NCBI GenBank assembly: GCA_044221445.1
Contig: JBGAPF010000007.1
Coordinates: forward strand, 27,537 to 91,536
Source of the DNA: JBDHTS01 sp044221445
GTDB lineage: Bacteria > Pseudomonadota > Alphaproteobacteria > Micavibrionales > Micavibrionaceae
Reading direction: 5' to 3'
Length of the DNA stretch: 64,000 nt
Made by a program: the position numbers and the translations under genes. Every line of letters starts with the position of its first letter. Positions within the stretch are counted from its first letter, which is position 1. Positions 17,747 through 28,244 of this stretch are shown piece after piece. A model generated the notes under the pieces. It was given only the letters and a program-made list of their open reading frames with translations, had not been told where the DNA came from and did no database searches.

Positions 17747-18462
17747 TGGCCTCCGTCCATATCATCCCTGTCCTGCAGGACAATTACAGCTATGCAGTCC
17801 ATGACGGCAGACATACGGCCATAGTCGATCCCGGAGATTCGGAGCCTGTCATAGCCTTCCTTGAAACCATAGGCTGGAAAGCCGATTCCATCCTGCTTAC
17901 CCATCATCACGGCGACCATACAGGCGGCGTCTCAGAACTGAAAAAGCGATATAACAGTATCGTCGTCGGCCCGGCTTCCGAAATGGCGCGCATGCCAAAT
18001 ATCGATGTCCTCGTGTCCCAGGGCAGCGTTTATAAAATCGGTCCGCTGGATGTAAACGTGATCGAAACGCCCGGGCATACAAGCGGCCATATCGCGTTCT
18101 GGATTCCGGCCGCCAAAGCGTTGTTCAGCGGCGACGCGTTGTTTTCCCTCGGCTGCGGCCGTCTATTCGAAGGCACAGCCTCCGAAATGTGGGAGTCATT
18201 ACAAAAACTCGCCGCGCTGCCCGGCGATACCAATGTTTACTGCGGGCATGAATATACTGCTGAGAACGGGCGTTTTGCCCTTGGCGTCGAGCCCTGCAAT
18301 GCGGCGCTGCAATCCCGTATGAAGAACGTCGCGGACTTGCGCGGCAGGAATGAGCCGACGGTGCCGGTCACGATGAAGACAGAGAAGGAAACCAACCCGT
18401 TTCTGAGGTCGGATTCAGCCGCGCGTTTTGCTGTACTGAGAAAAATGAAAGACAGCTTTTAA
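17746..18462 (+). CDS. gloB: Hydroxyacylglutathione hydrolase (glyoxalase II)
   Basis: Hydrolyses S-lactoylglutathione in methylglyoxal detoxification. Metallo-beta-lactamase fold with the zinc motif THHHGDH at residues 52-58, then HTSGHIAFW, SGDALFSLGCGRLFEG with the bridging Asp, and CGHEYT. The C-terminal glutathione-binding segment (NPFLRSDSAAR) is present. At 238 residues it is slightly short of the usual 250-260. Its ATG overlaps the stop of the upstream oxidoreductase by one base, so the pair forms a carbonyl/quinone detoxification unit. Confidence 0.93.
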   Translation: MASVHIIPVLQDNYSYAVHDGRHTAIVDPGDSEPVIAFLETIGWKADSILLTHHHGDHTGGVSELKKRYNSIVVGPASEMARMPNIDVLVSQGSVYKIGPLDVNVIETPGHTSGHIAFWIPAAKALFSGDALFSLGCGRLFEGTASEMWESLQKLAALPGDTNVYCGHEYTAENGRFALGVEPCNAALQSRMKNVADLRGRNEPTVPVTMKTEKETNPFLRSDSAARFAVLRKMKDSF

Positions 18463-18842
18463 GTAGGATCGAACCATAAATCGGTATTATAGTTCCAGCA
18501 TATTTCCTGTCCCGCCTTTATAGGCCTTGTCGCGAAAACCCGAATGGTTTGAATGCCATAATCGTACACTATGCAGGCATTGGGATCCGATGAATGATTA
18601 TAAATCATAAGCATCCCTGACCCGACGGCGTATTCCTCACCTTTTTTATCACTCCACCAGTACACGTAATCATCGAGCGGCGTTCCTGCAATCTTATCGA
18701 GCGCCATCAGGATGACAGGCGAATGTTCTATCAGTTCGCCTTCCGCAATGTCCTTGGTAGCGACGACACCACGACCTTTATTATCTATCGATTTCCAAGA
18801 AATCCTGCTTTCGATTCCTTCATTATCCTGCCGATTGTACAA
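18459..18842 (-). CDS. SET domain-containing protein
   Basis: A 127-residue minimal SET domain, the protein-lysine methyltransferase fold. It has the opening NKGRGVVATKDIAEGELIE, the SAM-binding NHSSDPNA (NHSxxPN motif) and the closing RPIKAGQEICWNYN with the motif Tyr. No pre- or post-SET cysteines. Bacterial stand-alone SET proteins exist but targets are mostly unknown. The start overlaps the end of sdhE by 20 nt in another frame, so translation may be coupled; a later start is possible. The stop overlaps gloB by 4 nt (convergent). Confidence 0.85.
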   Translation of the reverse strand: MYNRQDNEGIESRISWKSIDNKGRGVVATKDIAEGELIEHSPVILMALDKIAGTPLDDYVYWWSDKKGEEYAVGSGMLMIYNHSSDPNACIVYDYGIQTIRVFATRPIKAGQEICWNYNTDLWFDPT

Positions 18843-19083
18843 TTTTATGCGCCTGCAAGCGTACTATAAGCGGATTGTCAGGCGGTTCGACTCGCCCTGT
18901 CACCCAGTCATACAAATCAGGATCGTTGTTGTTTAATATTTCTTCGTAACTGGCGAGTTCGGCGTCCGAAAACGCCGGGACATGCCTGTCAGCGAAACTG
19001 CCCATGATCAGGTCCATTTCGCGGGTGCCGCGATGCCAGCTGCGATAGATCAGCCGTTTCTGCCAGTCACTGAGCGGAGGCAT
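18823..19083 (-). CDS. sdhE: Succinate dehydrogenase assembly factor SdhE
   Basis: Small helical protein (86 aa, formerly DUF339/CptB) that promotes covalent flavinylation of SdhA and FrdA. The essential RGxxE motif is present as RGTREMD, preceded by QKRLIYRSWH. The acidic middle and WVTGRVEPP segment match the family. Its start overlaps the end of sodC by 17 nt in a different frame and its end overlaps the SET gene, so sodC-sdhE-SET form a compact overlapping unit. sdhE near recG is common in alphaproteobacteria. Confidence 0.93.
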   Translation of the reverse strand: MPPLSDWQKRLIYRSWHRGTREMDLIMGSFADRHVPAFSDAELASYEEILNNNDPDLYDWVTGRVEPPDNPLIVRLQAHKIVQSAG

Positions 19084-19597
19084 GGGGTGCTATGACACCG
19101 CAGGCGACGCGGTCTCCTGAGTTGCCCGCAGGCTGGCTTTCGTAATCGTCGGGACCTGCATGGACCATAATGCTGCTGCCATCCTTGTCCTGAAGATCGG
19201 CCAGGGCGACATCTTTCAGGAAATATTCGGCTTTCCCCTGGCCATTATCGCCTGCCCAGATATTCGGCAGATCGCCGAAATGATTGCCGTCGGCATTTTT
19301 AAAACCGTGTTTTTCGCTTTCATGCGTGGCATGGCCACCCGCGGCCTTGAAGCCCGCACTGAAATCCGAGCAGTCGCCCATGCCATGGATATGGATGCCG
19401 TGCCAGCCGGGTGAAAGACCTTCAACCTCCACATGCAGAAGCAATCCCTTGCCCATTGGCTCCAGGTTGGCAAATCCGGCTGGCTTGTCCTTGCCGTCCA
19501 CCAGGCTGGCTTTCACGCCAGCGTCCGCCGCCATTGCGGGTCCTGCAAGGGTCAGTACCGTTACAACGGACATAAAGGCTTTCTTGAACATATCCAT
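19067..19597 (-). CDS. sodC: Cu-Zn superoxide dismutase, secreted
   Basis: Periplasmic dismutase of superoxide. The 176-residue precursor has a signal peptide (KKAFMSVVTVLTLAGPAMA). Copper ligands sit in HGIHIHGMGDCSD and near the end in IMVHAGPDDY; zinc ligands in GGHATH and HFGDLPN; the disulfide pair is in GDCSD and GDRVACGV. All key residues are visible. Unusually it overlaps sdhE by 17 nt. It is divergent from recG with 63 nt between the starts. Confidence 0.94.
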   Translation of the reverse strand: MDMFKKAFMSVVTVLTLAGPAMAADAGVKASLVDGKDKPAGFANLEPMGKGLLLHVEVEGLSPGWHGIHIHGMGDCSDFSAGFKAAGGHATHESEKHGFKNADGNHFGDLPNIWAGDNGQGKAEYFLKDVALADLQDKDGSSIMVHAGPDDYESQPAGNSGDRVACGVIAPHASAQ

Positions 19598-19660
19598 GCT
19601 CCTTTTAAAGGTTAACCGGACAGAATCGCTTTCAGGGTTAAACTATGCTATCCGGGTCTG

Positions 19661-21808
19661 ATGGCCAACGCCGAAAATCATAAAATCGTTCAGACGCCAA
19701 ATCAGGGCCGGCCTTTCGTCCTCGATCCCCTGTTCCGGCCGCTGACCACGCTTGCGGGTGTAGGGCCGCGGAACGGCGCGCTGCTGGAAAAACTGGCCGG
19801 CGGGCCGAAACTGCTGAACCTGGTGTTTCACAGGCCGGTCGATTATATCGACCGCCGCTTCGCGCCGAAGATCGCCGAGGCGAAAGACGGCCAGATCGCC
19901 ACCCTGACTGTCGCCGTCCATAAACATTTTCCGAACGAGCGCCGCAGTCAGCCTTACAAAGTCTGGTGCACCGACGAAACCGGCACGATTACGCTCGTCT
20001 TTTTCAACGCCCATGCCGATTATATCGGCAAACACCTGCCAGAAGGCGCCACGGTGGTCGTCAGCGGGCGCATAGAATATTACAACGATAAACCGCAGAT
20101 GACCCATCCTGACGCCATTGGCACCCTGGAAGACAAAGACGCCATCGCGACCATCGAGCCGGTCTATCCCCTGACGGCGGGCCTGACCAACAAAAGCATG
20201 CGCAAAGTCCTGTCGGGTGCGATCGCGGCGGTCCCGGCGATGCCCGAATGGCAGGATCCTCATTACAAAGCCCGGAATAAATGGCCGGATTTCAAAAATT
20301 CGCTTCAGGCCCTGCACGGTTTCCATACGTCGTCGTCAACGGGTGAGCCCGATTTCCTGTCACCTGCGTCTCTTATACGCTCGCGCCTTGCCTACGACGA
20401 AATGCTCGCGAACCAGCTGGCGCTTGCCTTGGTGCGCTATAAAAACCGCAGGCAAAGCGGACGTGCCTTCAAAGGCGGCGGACACCTGAGGCAAAAACTT
20501 ATCGACGCCCTGCCCTTCATGCTGACAGGCGCCCAGAAGCGATCCCTGGACGAAGTTTACGCCGATATGGCCGCCCCGCTCCGTATGTTGCGCCTTCTTC
20601 AAGGCGATGTCGGCAGCGGGAAGACGATCGTCGCGGCTCTCGCCATGCTGAACGCCATCGAGTGCGGGGCGCAGGGCGCGCTTATGGCGCCTACGGAAAT
20701 CCTTGCCCGCCAGCATGCCGAAAGTCTGCGCCCCTGGCTGGATGCCGCGGGAATCTCTTTTGTCGTGCTAACAGGCAGGGACAAAGGAAAAGCGCGTAAC
20801 GCGCTGCTGCGCAAAATCGAGAGCGGCGAAGCATCGGTTGTCATCGGCACTCACGCCCTTTTCCAGGACGATATCGCCTTTGCCGATCTTGGGCTGGCCG
20901 TCATCGACGAACAGCACCGCTTCGGCGTCCAGCAGCGGATGCGGCTGTCGTCCAAGGGCCGGGGCACGGATGTTCTAGTGATGACGGCGACGCCCATCCC
21001 CCGCACCCTGACCATGACATCCTATGGCGACATGGATGTAAGCCGTCTCGACGAAAAGCCGCCGGGCCGTAAAAAGATCGACACGCGCCTGATCCCCCAG
21101 GACAGGCTGGACGACATGATCGACGGCATCGGGCGGCGCATGAAAACCGGCGCGCGCGTTTATTGGGTCTGCCCCCTGGTCGAGGAATCCGAACTGATCG
21201 ACCTCGCCGCCGCCGAAGCCCGCTATGAAATTCTCCAGGCGCGGTTCGGCGCCAGGGTCGGTTTGATCCATGGCCGCATGAAGGCGGACGAACGCGATGC
21301 GGTCATGCAGGCCTTCAGTTCGGGCGAAAAGACACTGCTCGTTGCCACGACGGTGATCGAAGTCGGCGTCAATGTGCCGCAAGCGACCGTCATGGTGATC
21401 GAACATGCCGACCGGTTCGGCCTGGCGCAGCTTCACCAGTTGCGCGGGCGGGTGGGGCGCGGCGCCGATGCGTCTTACTGTTTTCTTGTTTACGGCGCGC
21501 CATTGTCGGCCACATCGAAAGCCCGGCTGACCTTGATGCGCGATACCGAAGACGGTTTCCTGATCGCAGAAAAAGACCTGGAACTGCGGGGCAGCGGAGA
21601 CATCCTCGGCACGCGCCAAAGCGGCGATCTCGACCTCAGGCTCGCGGAACTGCCCGTTCATGCCGAACTCCTGGCCGCAGCCCGGGACGACGCCCGCCTG
21701 ATTATCGAAAAAGATCCGGAGCTGCAGACGGAGCGGGGACAAGCGCTTCGGACGCTTCTATATCTATTTGAAAAAGACCAAAGCATCCGGTATTTAAGAT
21801 CTGGATGA
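19661..21808 (+). CDS. recG: ATP-dependent DNA helicase RecG
   Basis: Branch-migrating helicase that processes stalled replication forks and recombination intermediates. At 715 residues the N-terminal wedge domain (VGPRNGALLEKL, OB-fold with TVVVSGRIEYYNDKPQMTHPD) precedes the helicase core: QGDVGSGKT Walker A, DEQHRFGVQQR, MTATPIPRTL, and motif VI QLRGRVGRG. The Arg-rich end LRGSGDILGTRQSGDLDLRLAEL is typical. ATG 19661 is 4 residues from the first conserved block and is accepted without a clear ribosome-binding site. Confidence 0.96.
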   Translation: MANAENHKIVQTPNQGRPFVLDPLFRPLTTLAGVGPRNGALLEKLAGGPKLLNLVFHRPVDYIDRRFAPKIAEAKDGQIATLTVAVHKHFPNERRSQPYKVWCTDETGTITLVFFNAHADYIGKHLPEGATVVVSGRIEYYNDKPQMTHPDAIGTLEDKDAIATIEPVYPLTAGLTNKSMRKVLSGAIAAVPAMPEWQDPHYKARNKWPDFKNSLQALHGFHTSSSTGEPDFLSPASLIRSRLAYDEMLANQLALALVRYKNRRQSGRAFKGGGHLRQKLIDALPFMLTGAQKRSLDEVYADMAAPLRMLRLLQGDVGSGKTIVAALAMLNAIECGAQGALMAPTEILARQHAESLRPWLDAAGISFVVLTGRDKGKARNALLRKIESGEASVVIGTHALFQDDIAFADLGLAVIDEQHRFGVQQRMRLSSKGRGTDVLVMTATPIPRTLTMTSYGDMDVSRLDEKPPGRKKIDTRLIPQDRLDDMIDGIGRRMKTGARVYWVCPLVEESELIDLAAAEARYEILQARFGARVGLIHGRMKADERDAVMQAFSSGEKTLLVATTVIEVGVNVPQATVMVIEHADRFGLAQLHQLRGRVGRGADASYCFLVYGAPLSATSKARLTLMRDTEDGFLIAEKDLELRGSGDILGTRQSGDLDLRLAELPVHAELLAAARDDARLIIEKDPELQTERGQALRTLLYLFEKDQSIRYLRSG

Positions 21809-21814
21809 AATGGC

Positions 21815-22492
21815 CTAAAGAGCCGTAATTTTTTCCGGCGGGGTAATAATACCTCCTGAAACGACCAGCTTGATGGCTTCCTCGACCGTCATGTTCAGCA
21901 CGGTCAGATCCTTGCGGGGGATCAGCAGCATGAAGCCCGACGTCGGGTTCGGAGTGAACGGGCGGAACACATTCACCACCTCGCTGTCGGACAGCGTCTG
22001 CACCTGGCCTTTCAGCGATCCGGTGACGAAACCGACCGCCCACATGCCAGGGCGCGGATATTCGAACAGGACGACCTCGCGGAAAGCCGATGACTGACTC
22101 GTCATCAAGGTCTCAAAAATCTGCTTCAGCGCCCCGTATATGATGCGGATCACAGGGACGCGGGCGAACATGTAATCGGAGAGCCATACCACCACCTTGC
22201 CGATCACATTACGCGTCAGCCATCCGACGAGGATGAAAAATGCGATCGCGATGATAAGGCCGATACCGGGGATGGTCGTGTGCGGGTGATAGGCCGGCGG
22301 CAGCAGGTCCGTGACATGCGCGTCCATGAACCGAAGGAAGATATAGGTCAGGTAAACCGTGATCGCCACAGGCGCCGTGACCAGAACCCCCGCAAAGAAA
22401 AACGTGCGCAGCCGGGCGAACAGGCTGCGATGCAGAGAAGCAACCTGAAGGCGCAGCTCATGACCGGAAGGAGGTTTGATCGAATGAATCAT
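21815..22492 (-). CDS. DUF502 family membrane protein
   Basis: Inner-membrane protein of 225 residues. Two transmembrane spans are visible: FFFAGVLVTAPVAITVYLTY (about 31-50) and GIGLIIAIAFFILVGWL (about 75-92). The family hallmark PVIRIIYGALKQIFETL follows, then FEYPRPGMWAVGFVTG. Function of DUF502 is not established. It converges on recG with 6 nt between stops. Confidence 0.9.
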   Translation of the reverse strand: MIHSIKPPSGHELRLQVASLHRSLFARLRTFFFAGVLVTAPVAITVYLTYIFLRFMDAHVTDLLPPAYHPHTTIPGIGLIIAIAFFILVGWLTRNVIGKVVVWLSDYMFARVPVIRIIYGALKQIFETLMTSQSSAFREVVLFEYPRPGMWAVGFVTGSLKGQVQTLSDSEVVNVFRPFTPNPTSGFMLLIPRKDLTVLNMTVEEAIKLVVSGGIITPPEKITAL

Positions 22493-22560
22493 TTTGCCAT
22501 CATAGATTTTTATTGACAGGTTACAACAGCTTCTTTGTTATATGAAAAAGAGGAAGAACG

Positions 22561-22866
22561 ATGACTGAACCAAAACAAACAACCATTAAATTTTATTATT
22601 CTGCTCAAACAGCGGAGAAACAGGGCCATAGGATAGCGTTTATTCAAAGGAGCAGTGGCCCCGCGCAAATAGAATATACACACCGTTTAGGCTGGGACGA
22701 TGGCGAATTACAGCCTGTTTCTAAAAGCCTGCCGTCAGATTGCGTTACCAGGGGACATTGCCGCCTTAGTGAAATATGGATGGATACAAAACATATTGTT
22801 GACGATAATGCCTTAAGGCGGGAAAAGCCGCGATCTTCCGGCCCAGCACAGAACAGAATGCCTTAA
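22561..22866 (+). CDS. Hypothetical protein, 101 aa
   Basis: No family recognised. AGAGGAAG lies 6 nt before the ATG. The protein is short, polar and without signal peptide or membrane span; it has two Cys (DCVTRGHCRL) close together and a repeated SSGPAQ at about 31-36 and 92-97. It ends 1 nt before the convergent tRNA-Lys gene. Confidence 0.55.
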   Translation: MTEPKQTTIKFYYSAQTAEKQGHRIAFIQRSSGPAQIEYTHRLGWDDGELQPVSKSLPSDCVTRGHCRLSEIWMDTKHIVDDNALRREKPRSSGPAQNRMP

Positions 22867-22867
22867 A

Positions 22868-22943
22868 TGGTGACCGCGGTGGGGGTCGAACCCACGACCA
22901 CCTGATTAAAAGTCAGGTGCTCTACCGACTGAGCTACGCGGTC
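22868..22943 (-). tRNA. tRNA-Lys (TTT anticodon)
   Basis: A 76-nt cloverleaf with encoded CCA. Acceptor stem GACCGCG/CGCGGTC, D-arm GCTC-AGTCGGTAGA-GAGC type, anticodon stem CCTGA/TCAGG with loop CTTTTAA (anticodon 22910-22908), and a T-arm with GGTTCGACCC. All stems pair. Confidence 0.97.
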
Positions 22944-23019
22944 ATGCTCTAAAAACAGCCTTGCGAACGGACTGCACCTTATGTATTTATCGCCGTCCCG
23001 TCAACACTTTACTTAAGCC

Positions 23020-23529
23020 CTAAAAACCGAATTTCTTCTTCAAGGCGGCCCCGGTCGAGGGGGTCACGACCTCGCTGACGTCCCCGCGCAGGCTGTAGAT
23101 CTCCTTAACGAAGCTGGAGGACACGAACTGCCATTTGTCCGAAGCCATCAAGAACACGGTCTCAATATCAGGGTCCAGCTTGGCGTTCATCCCCGTCATC
23201 TGGAACTCGAAATCGAAGTCAGAAACGGCCCGTAACCCGCGGAATATACAGGATGCATGGACATCCCGGGCAAAATGGACCAGAAGCTTGTCAAAGCCCC
23301 GGACCTCAATATCGCAGTATTTTTCATACATGTTGCCGATATCTTCCCGCACCATTTCTACCCGTTCCTTCTGGTCGAAAAGCGGACTTTTGCGGGTATT
23401 GGCCGATACGGCGACGATTAGCTGATCGACCTGCTTGCTGGCCCGCTTGATCAGATGCAGATGTCCCTTGGTTACCGGATCGAAGGTGCCGGGATAAAGG
23501 CCGATGCGGTGTTTGCCGGTTTTGGTCAT
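23020..23529 (-). CDS. coaD: Phosphopantetheine adenylyltransferase
   Basis: Penultimate step of coenzyme A synthesis: 4'-phosphopantetheine plus ATP to dephospho-CoA. Nucleotidyltransferase fold with YPGTFDPVTKGHLHLI at the start (TxGH motif), RGLRAVSDFDFEFQM in the middle, and SSSFVKEIYSLRGDVSEVV with the ISSSxVKE-type signature. ATG 23529 (MTKTGKHRIG) has AGGGTG 8 nt upstream and is preferred over 23550. At 169 residues it is of normal size. It is downstream of tRNA-Lys in sequence but transcribed from its own start. Confidence 0.95.
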   Translation of the reverse strand: MTKTGKHRIGLYPGTFDPVTKGHLHLIKRASKQVDQLIVAVSANTRKSPLFDQKERVEMVREDIGNMYEKYCDIEVRGFDKLLVHFARDVHASCIFRGLRAVSDFDFEFQMTGMNAKLDPDIETVFLMASDKWQFVSSSFVKEIYSLRGDVSEVVTPSTGAALKKKFGF

Positions 23530-23659
23530 TGTAGACACCCTGGAATTCAAAAACGTCCCAAACCTAACGGATTCTCCGGTAAATGCAAATTAGTCATTCA
23601 TCTCCTGCCTTTTGGCGTATATTGAGGCCGTCCCGATTCGATCAGAGGAATAACCATCC

Positions 23660-24052
23660 ATGCGCATGTGGCTTTTCGCCCTTTCCAGTCTTGTAATTTT
23701 GACGTCCGCGACCATGGTTCCGCCGGTTCATGCGGAGGATACGATTACCAGGAAGGGCAATACCTTCCACAGGGTCATCACGACGCCCCGCAACAATGCG
23801 CGCAACGCGGGAAGCATGGCCGGCCAGATATCGAAAAATCTCAATAACGACGGACAGGAAGCCTACGAAGCCGTTAAGCCGGTCCGCAACCGTTCATGGG
23901 AAACGCCATGGATGGCCCAGAAGAAAAAAGCCGCTAAAAGGGCTTACAGCCGGAACGACGGGGCGGACGACGATTCATCGCCCGCCCATCGCACGCTAAT
24001 GCGCCGCCCTTACGGCAACTTCTCGGCCCCGGCGCCAGCCGACTATAATTAA
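23660..24052 (+). CDS. Secreted hypothetical protein, 130 aa
   Basis: Signal peptide MRMWLFALSSLVILTSATMV...HAEDT with a likely cut after HA. The mature part is basic and Asn/Arg-rich (RKGNTFHRVITTPRNNARNAG) and has a KKKAAKRAYSR stretch; no domain recognised. AGAGGAAT precedes the ATG. The gene ends 1 nt before the convergent EF-hand gene, so both are compactly packed. Confidence 0.7.
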   Translation: MRMWLFALSSLVILTSATMVPPVHAEDTITRKGNTFHRVITTPRNNARNAGSMAGQISKNLNNDGQEAYEAVKPVRNRSWETPWMAQKKKAAKRAYSRNDGADDDSSPAHRTLMRRPYGNFSAPAPADYN

Positions 24053-24580
24053 TTAATCGCGATCAGTGCCGTTCGGAGTCCATCTCAGGGATTGAGGCTG
24101 GGCATCGTACGGCTTGCCGTAATTCTGCATAATCTCATCGCGGCTGAGCGTCTTATCCTGGTTCGAATCAAGGACAGCAAACTTCTTGCTCAAGCGTATG
24201 TCACCCGGGCCGTAGCCTGTTCCTGACTGCGCGTAAAACTCCGAAAAACTGACCAGTCCGTCATGGTCCTTATCAGCGTTCCGGAAGAACTGCTTCGCGT
24301 TGGTCATCCCGTCCGCGCTGACGCTGCCGGCAGAGGTGGGCTGCACGTTCTTGATATCATTAGGCGGCAATTTCGGCGGCGCCACCTGCTGGACAACATG
24401 CTGCGTCTGCTGATAATAGACCGTTGTGGCCGTCTGGGCCGGGGGCGCCGTCAATACAGGCGATGCAGGGGCGGTCAGTTGCGGCTGGAAAGCCGCATCC
24501 GCGGCAATGGCCGCCGCGCCGCCCGCGCTCATCAGAACAAGACCGGCTGCCGTCAGCCTCAGGACTCTTTGTATATGCAT
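24053..24580 (-). CDS. Secreted EF-hand protein
   Basis: A 175-residue exported protein: signal peptide (RVLRLTAAGLVLMSAGGAAAIAADA), a Pro/Gln/Thr-rich linker (LTAPASPVLTAPPAQT), then two EF-hand loops, DKDHDGLVSFSEF and DSNQDKTLSRDE. Both loops carry the Asp/Asn and terminal Glu calcium ligands, so calcium binding in the periplasm is likely. The partner is unknown. It converges on the secreted 130-residue gene. Confidence 0.85.
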   Translation of the reverse strand: MHIQRVLRLTAAGLVLMSAGGAAAIAADAAFQPQLTAPASPVLTAPPAQTATTVYYQQTQHVVQQVAPPKLPPNDIKNVQPTSAGSVSADGMTNAKQFFRNADKDHDGLVSFSEFYAQSGTGYGPGDIRLSKKFAVLDSNQDKTLSRDEIMQNYGKPYDAQPQSLRWTPNGTDRD

Positions 24581-24651
24581 CGTTGCCTCCTTGGCATGTG
24601 TATCTCAGCGCCACGAACGAAACCAAAGGCGAAGCGGTTCCGAAGGACGCG

Positions 24652-25127
24652 TCAGGATATCAATGATTTGACCATGAACATGCCCGGTTCGCTTCGATAT
24701 GTATAGGGGCGAAGTGTCTCAAAACCAAGTTTATGCCAGAAAGGTCCTGAATTCTGAACCGCAACGCCGATGATGCTGAGCAGACCCGCCTCACGCGCCG
24801 CCGATTCGATCCCTGAGAAAAGCCGCCCGGCAAGGCCGCGGCCCTGAAAGCCGGGATGGACGCAGACATCGTGGAGGTATAGGGCGGTTGCCGGTCCGCC
24901 TGTATCCACGGGACCATCGGCAAATCCGCTCCTGTCGGGGTCCGTAGGATAGGCGAGGCCGTAGCCCGCTATTGTACCCCCCCTCGTCCGCCAGGAAACA
25001 AAACCCGCGGCCCGCCTTAAGGATAGATTGGAACAATGCCATGTCTTCGTGCAGAGAGGGCGTATAGGCTGCCTGCTGAACCGTATCGACATCAGGCAGG
25101 TCGGAAAGGCCTATCGGGCGTATGGCA

Positions 25128-25138
<11 letters not shown>
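24652..25138 (-). pseudogene. GNAT N-acetyltransferase, frameshifted
   Basis: Two overlapping frames encode one GNAT protein of ~161 residues. The N-terminal part (IRPIGLSDLPDVDTVQQA...GFCFLADEGG) runs from ATG 25138; the C-terminal part (TIAGYGLAYPTD...VCVHPGFQGRGLAGRLFSGIE...KLGF) lies in the next frame down to 24652. The join falls at a run of seven C on the plus strand (24977-24983), G7 in the sense strand; six G would restore one reading frame with a normal GNAT acetyl-CoA motif (QGRGLA). As sequenced the product would be a 115-residue protein lacking the motif. A phase-variable tract or a sequencing error would also explain this. The start overlaps gyrA by 11 nt. Confidence 0.85.
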
Positions 25139-27893
<2,755 letters not shown>

Positions 27894-28176
27894 GATTATC
27901 AGGCGTCCTGAAGCGTTATGAAATACAACACAGTTCTAGCAGGATTCCGTGATAGAGCGCAATGGCGGGACGATGAGAAAACGCCCCCTTTATCCCATTG
28001 AAACAACAAAGAAAAAATGTCTCCAATAGTCCGTTCGTCGTTTTGACGCATTGTTTTGAATTTCTGCCCGTAAAACCGCATGAATCCGCCTTTCCCCGAA
28101 AGCGCGTTTCCACCTTCCGTTTCGTTAAATGACCAGAAAAACAATAGCATAAATATGCTTTTATTCCTATTAATAT

Positions 28177-28232
28177 TTTTTTGACATCGCTAATGAGCGC
28201 ACCTAATCTGCTCAAATATTTATGTCAAAAAA
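28177..28232. repeat. Inverted repeat around a promoter
   Basis: The 350-nt gap 27894-28244 holds no gene that I can support. Its right part has TTTTTTGACAT (28177-28187) and ATGTCAAAAAA (28222-28232), an 11-bp perfect inverted repeat whose left arm includes the -35 box and whose right arm lies in the presumed 5' leader of the 713-residue orphan. It may be an operator or a leader hairpin; the remainder of the gap is AT-rich without further structure that I could see. Confidence 0.4.
28181..28209 (+). promoter_or_regulatory. Sigma70-type promoter for the 713-aa orphan
   Basis: TTGACA (28181-28186), 17-nt spacer, TAATCT (28204-28209), 35 nt upstream of the ATG at 28245. Confidence 0.7.
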
Positions 28233-28244
28233 TGATGCAAAACG

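Noticed and set aside
27899..28215. Minus-strand open frames of 83-99 residues upstream of gyrA
   Set aside because: No ribosome-binding site, odd composition with many Cys/Phe, and overlapping alternatives; treated as non-coding.
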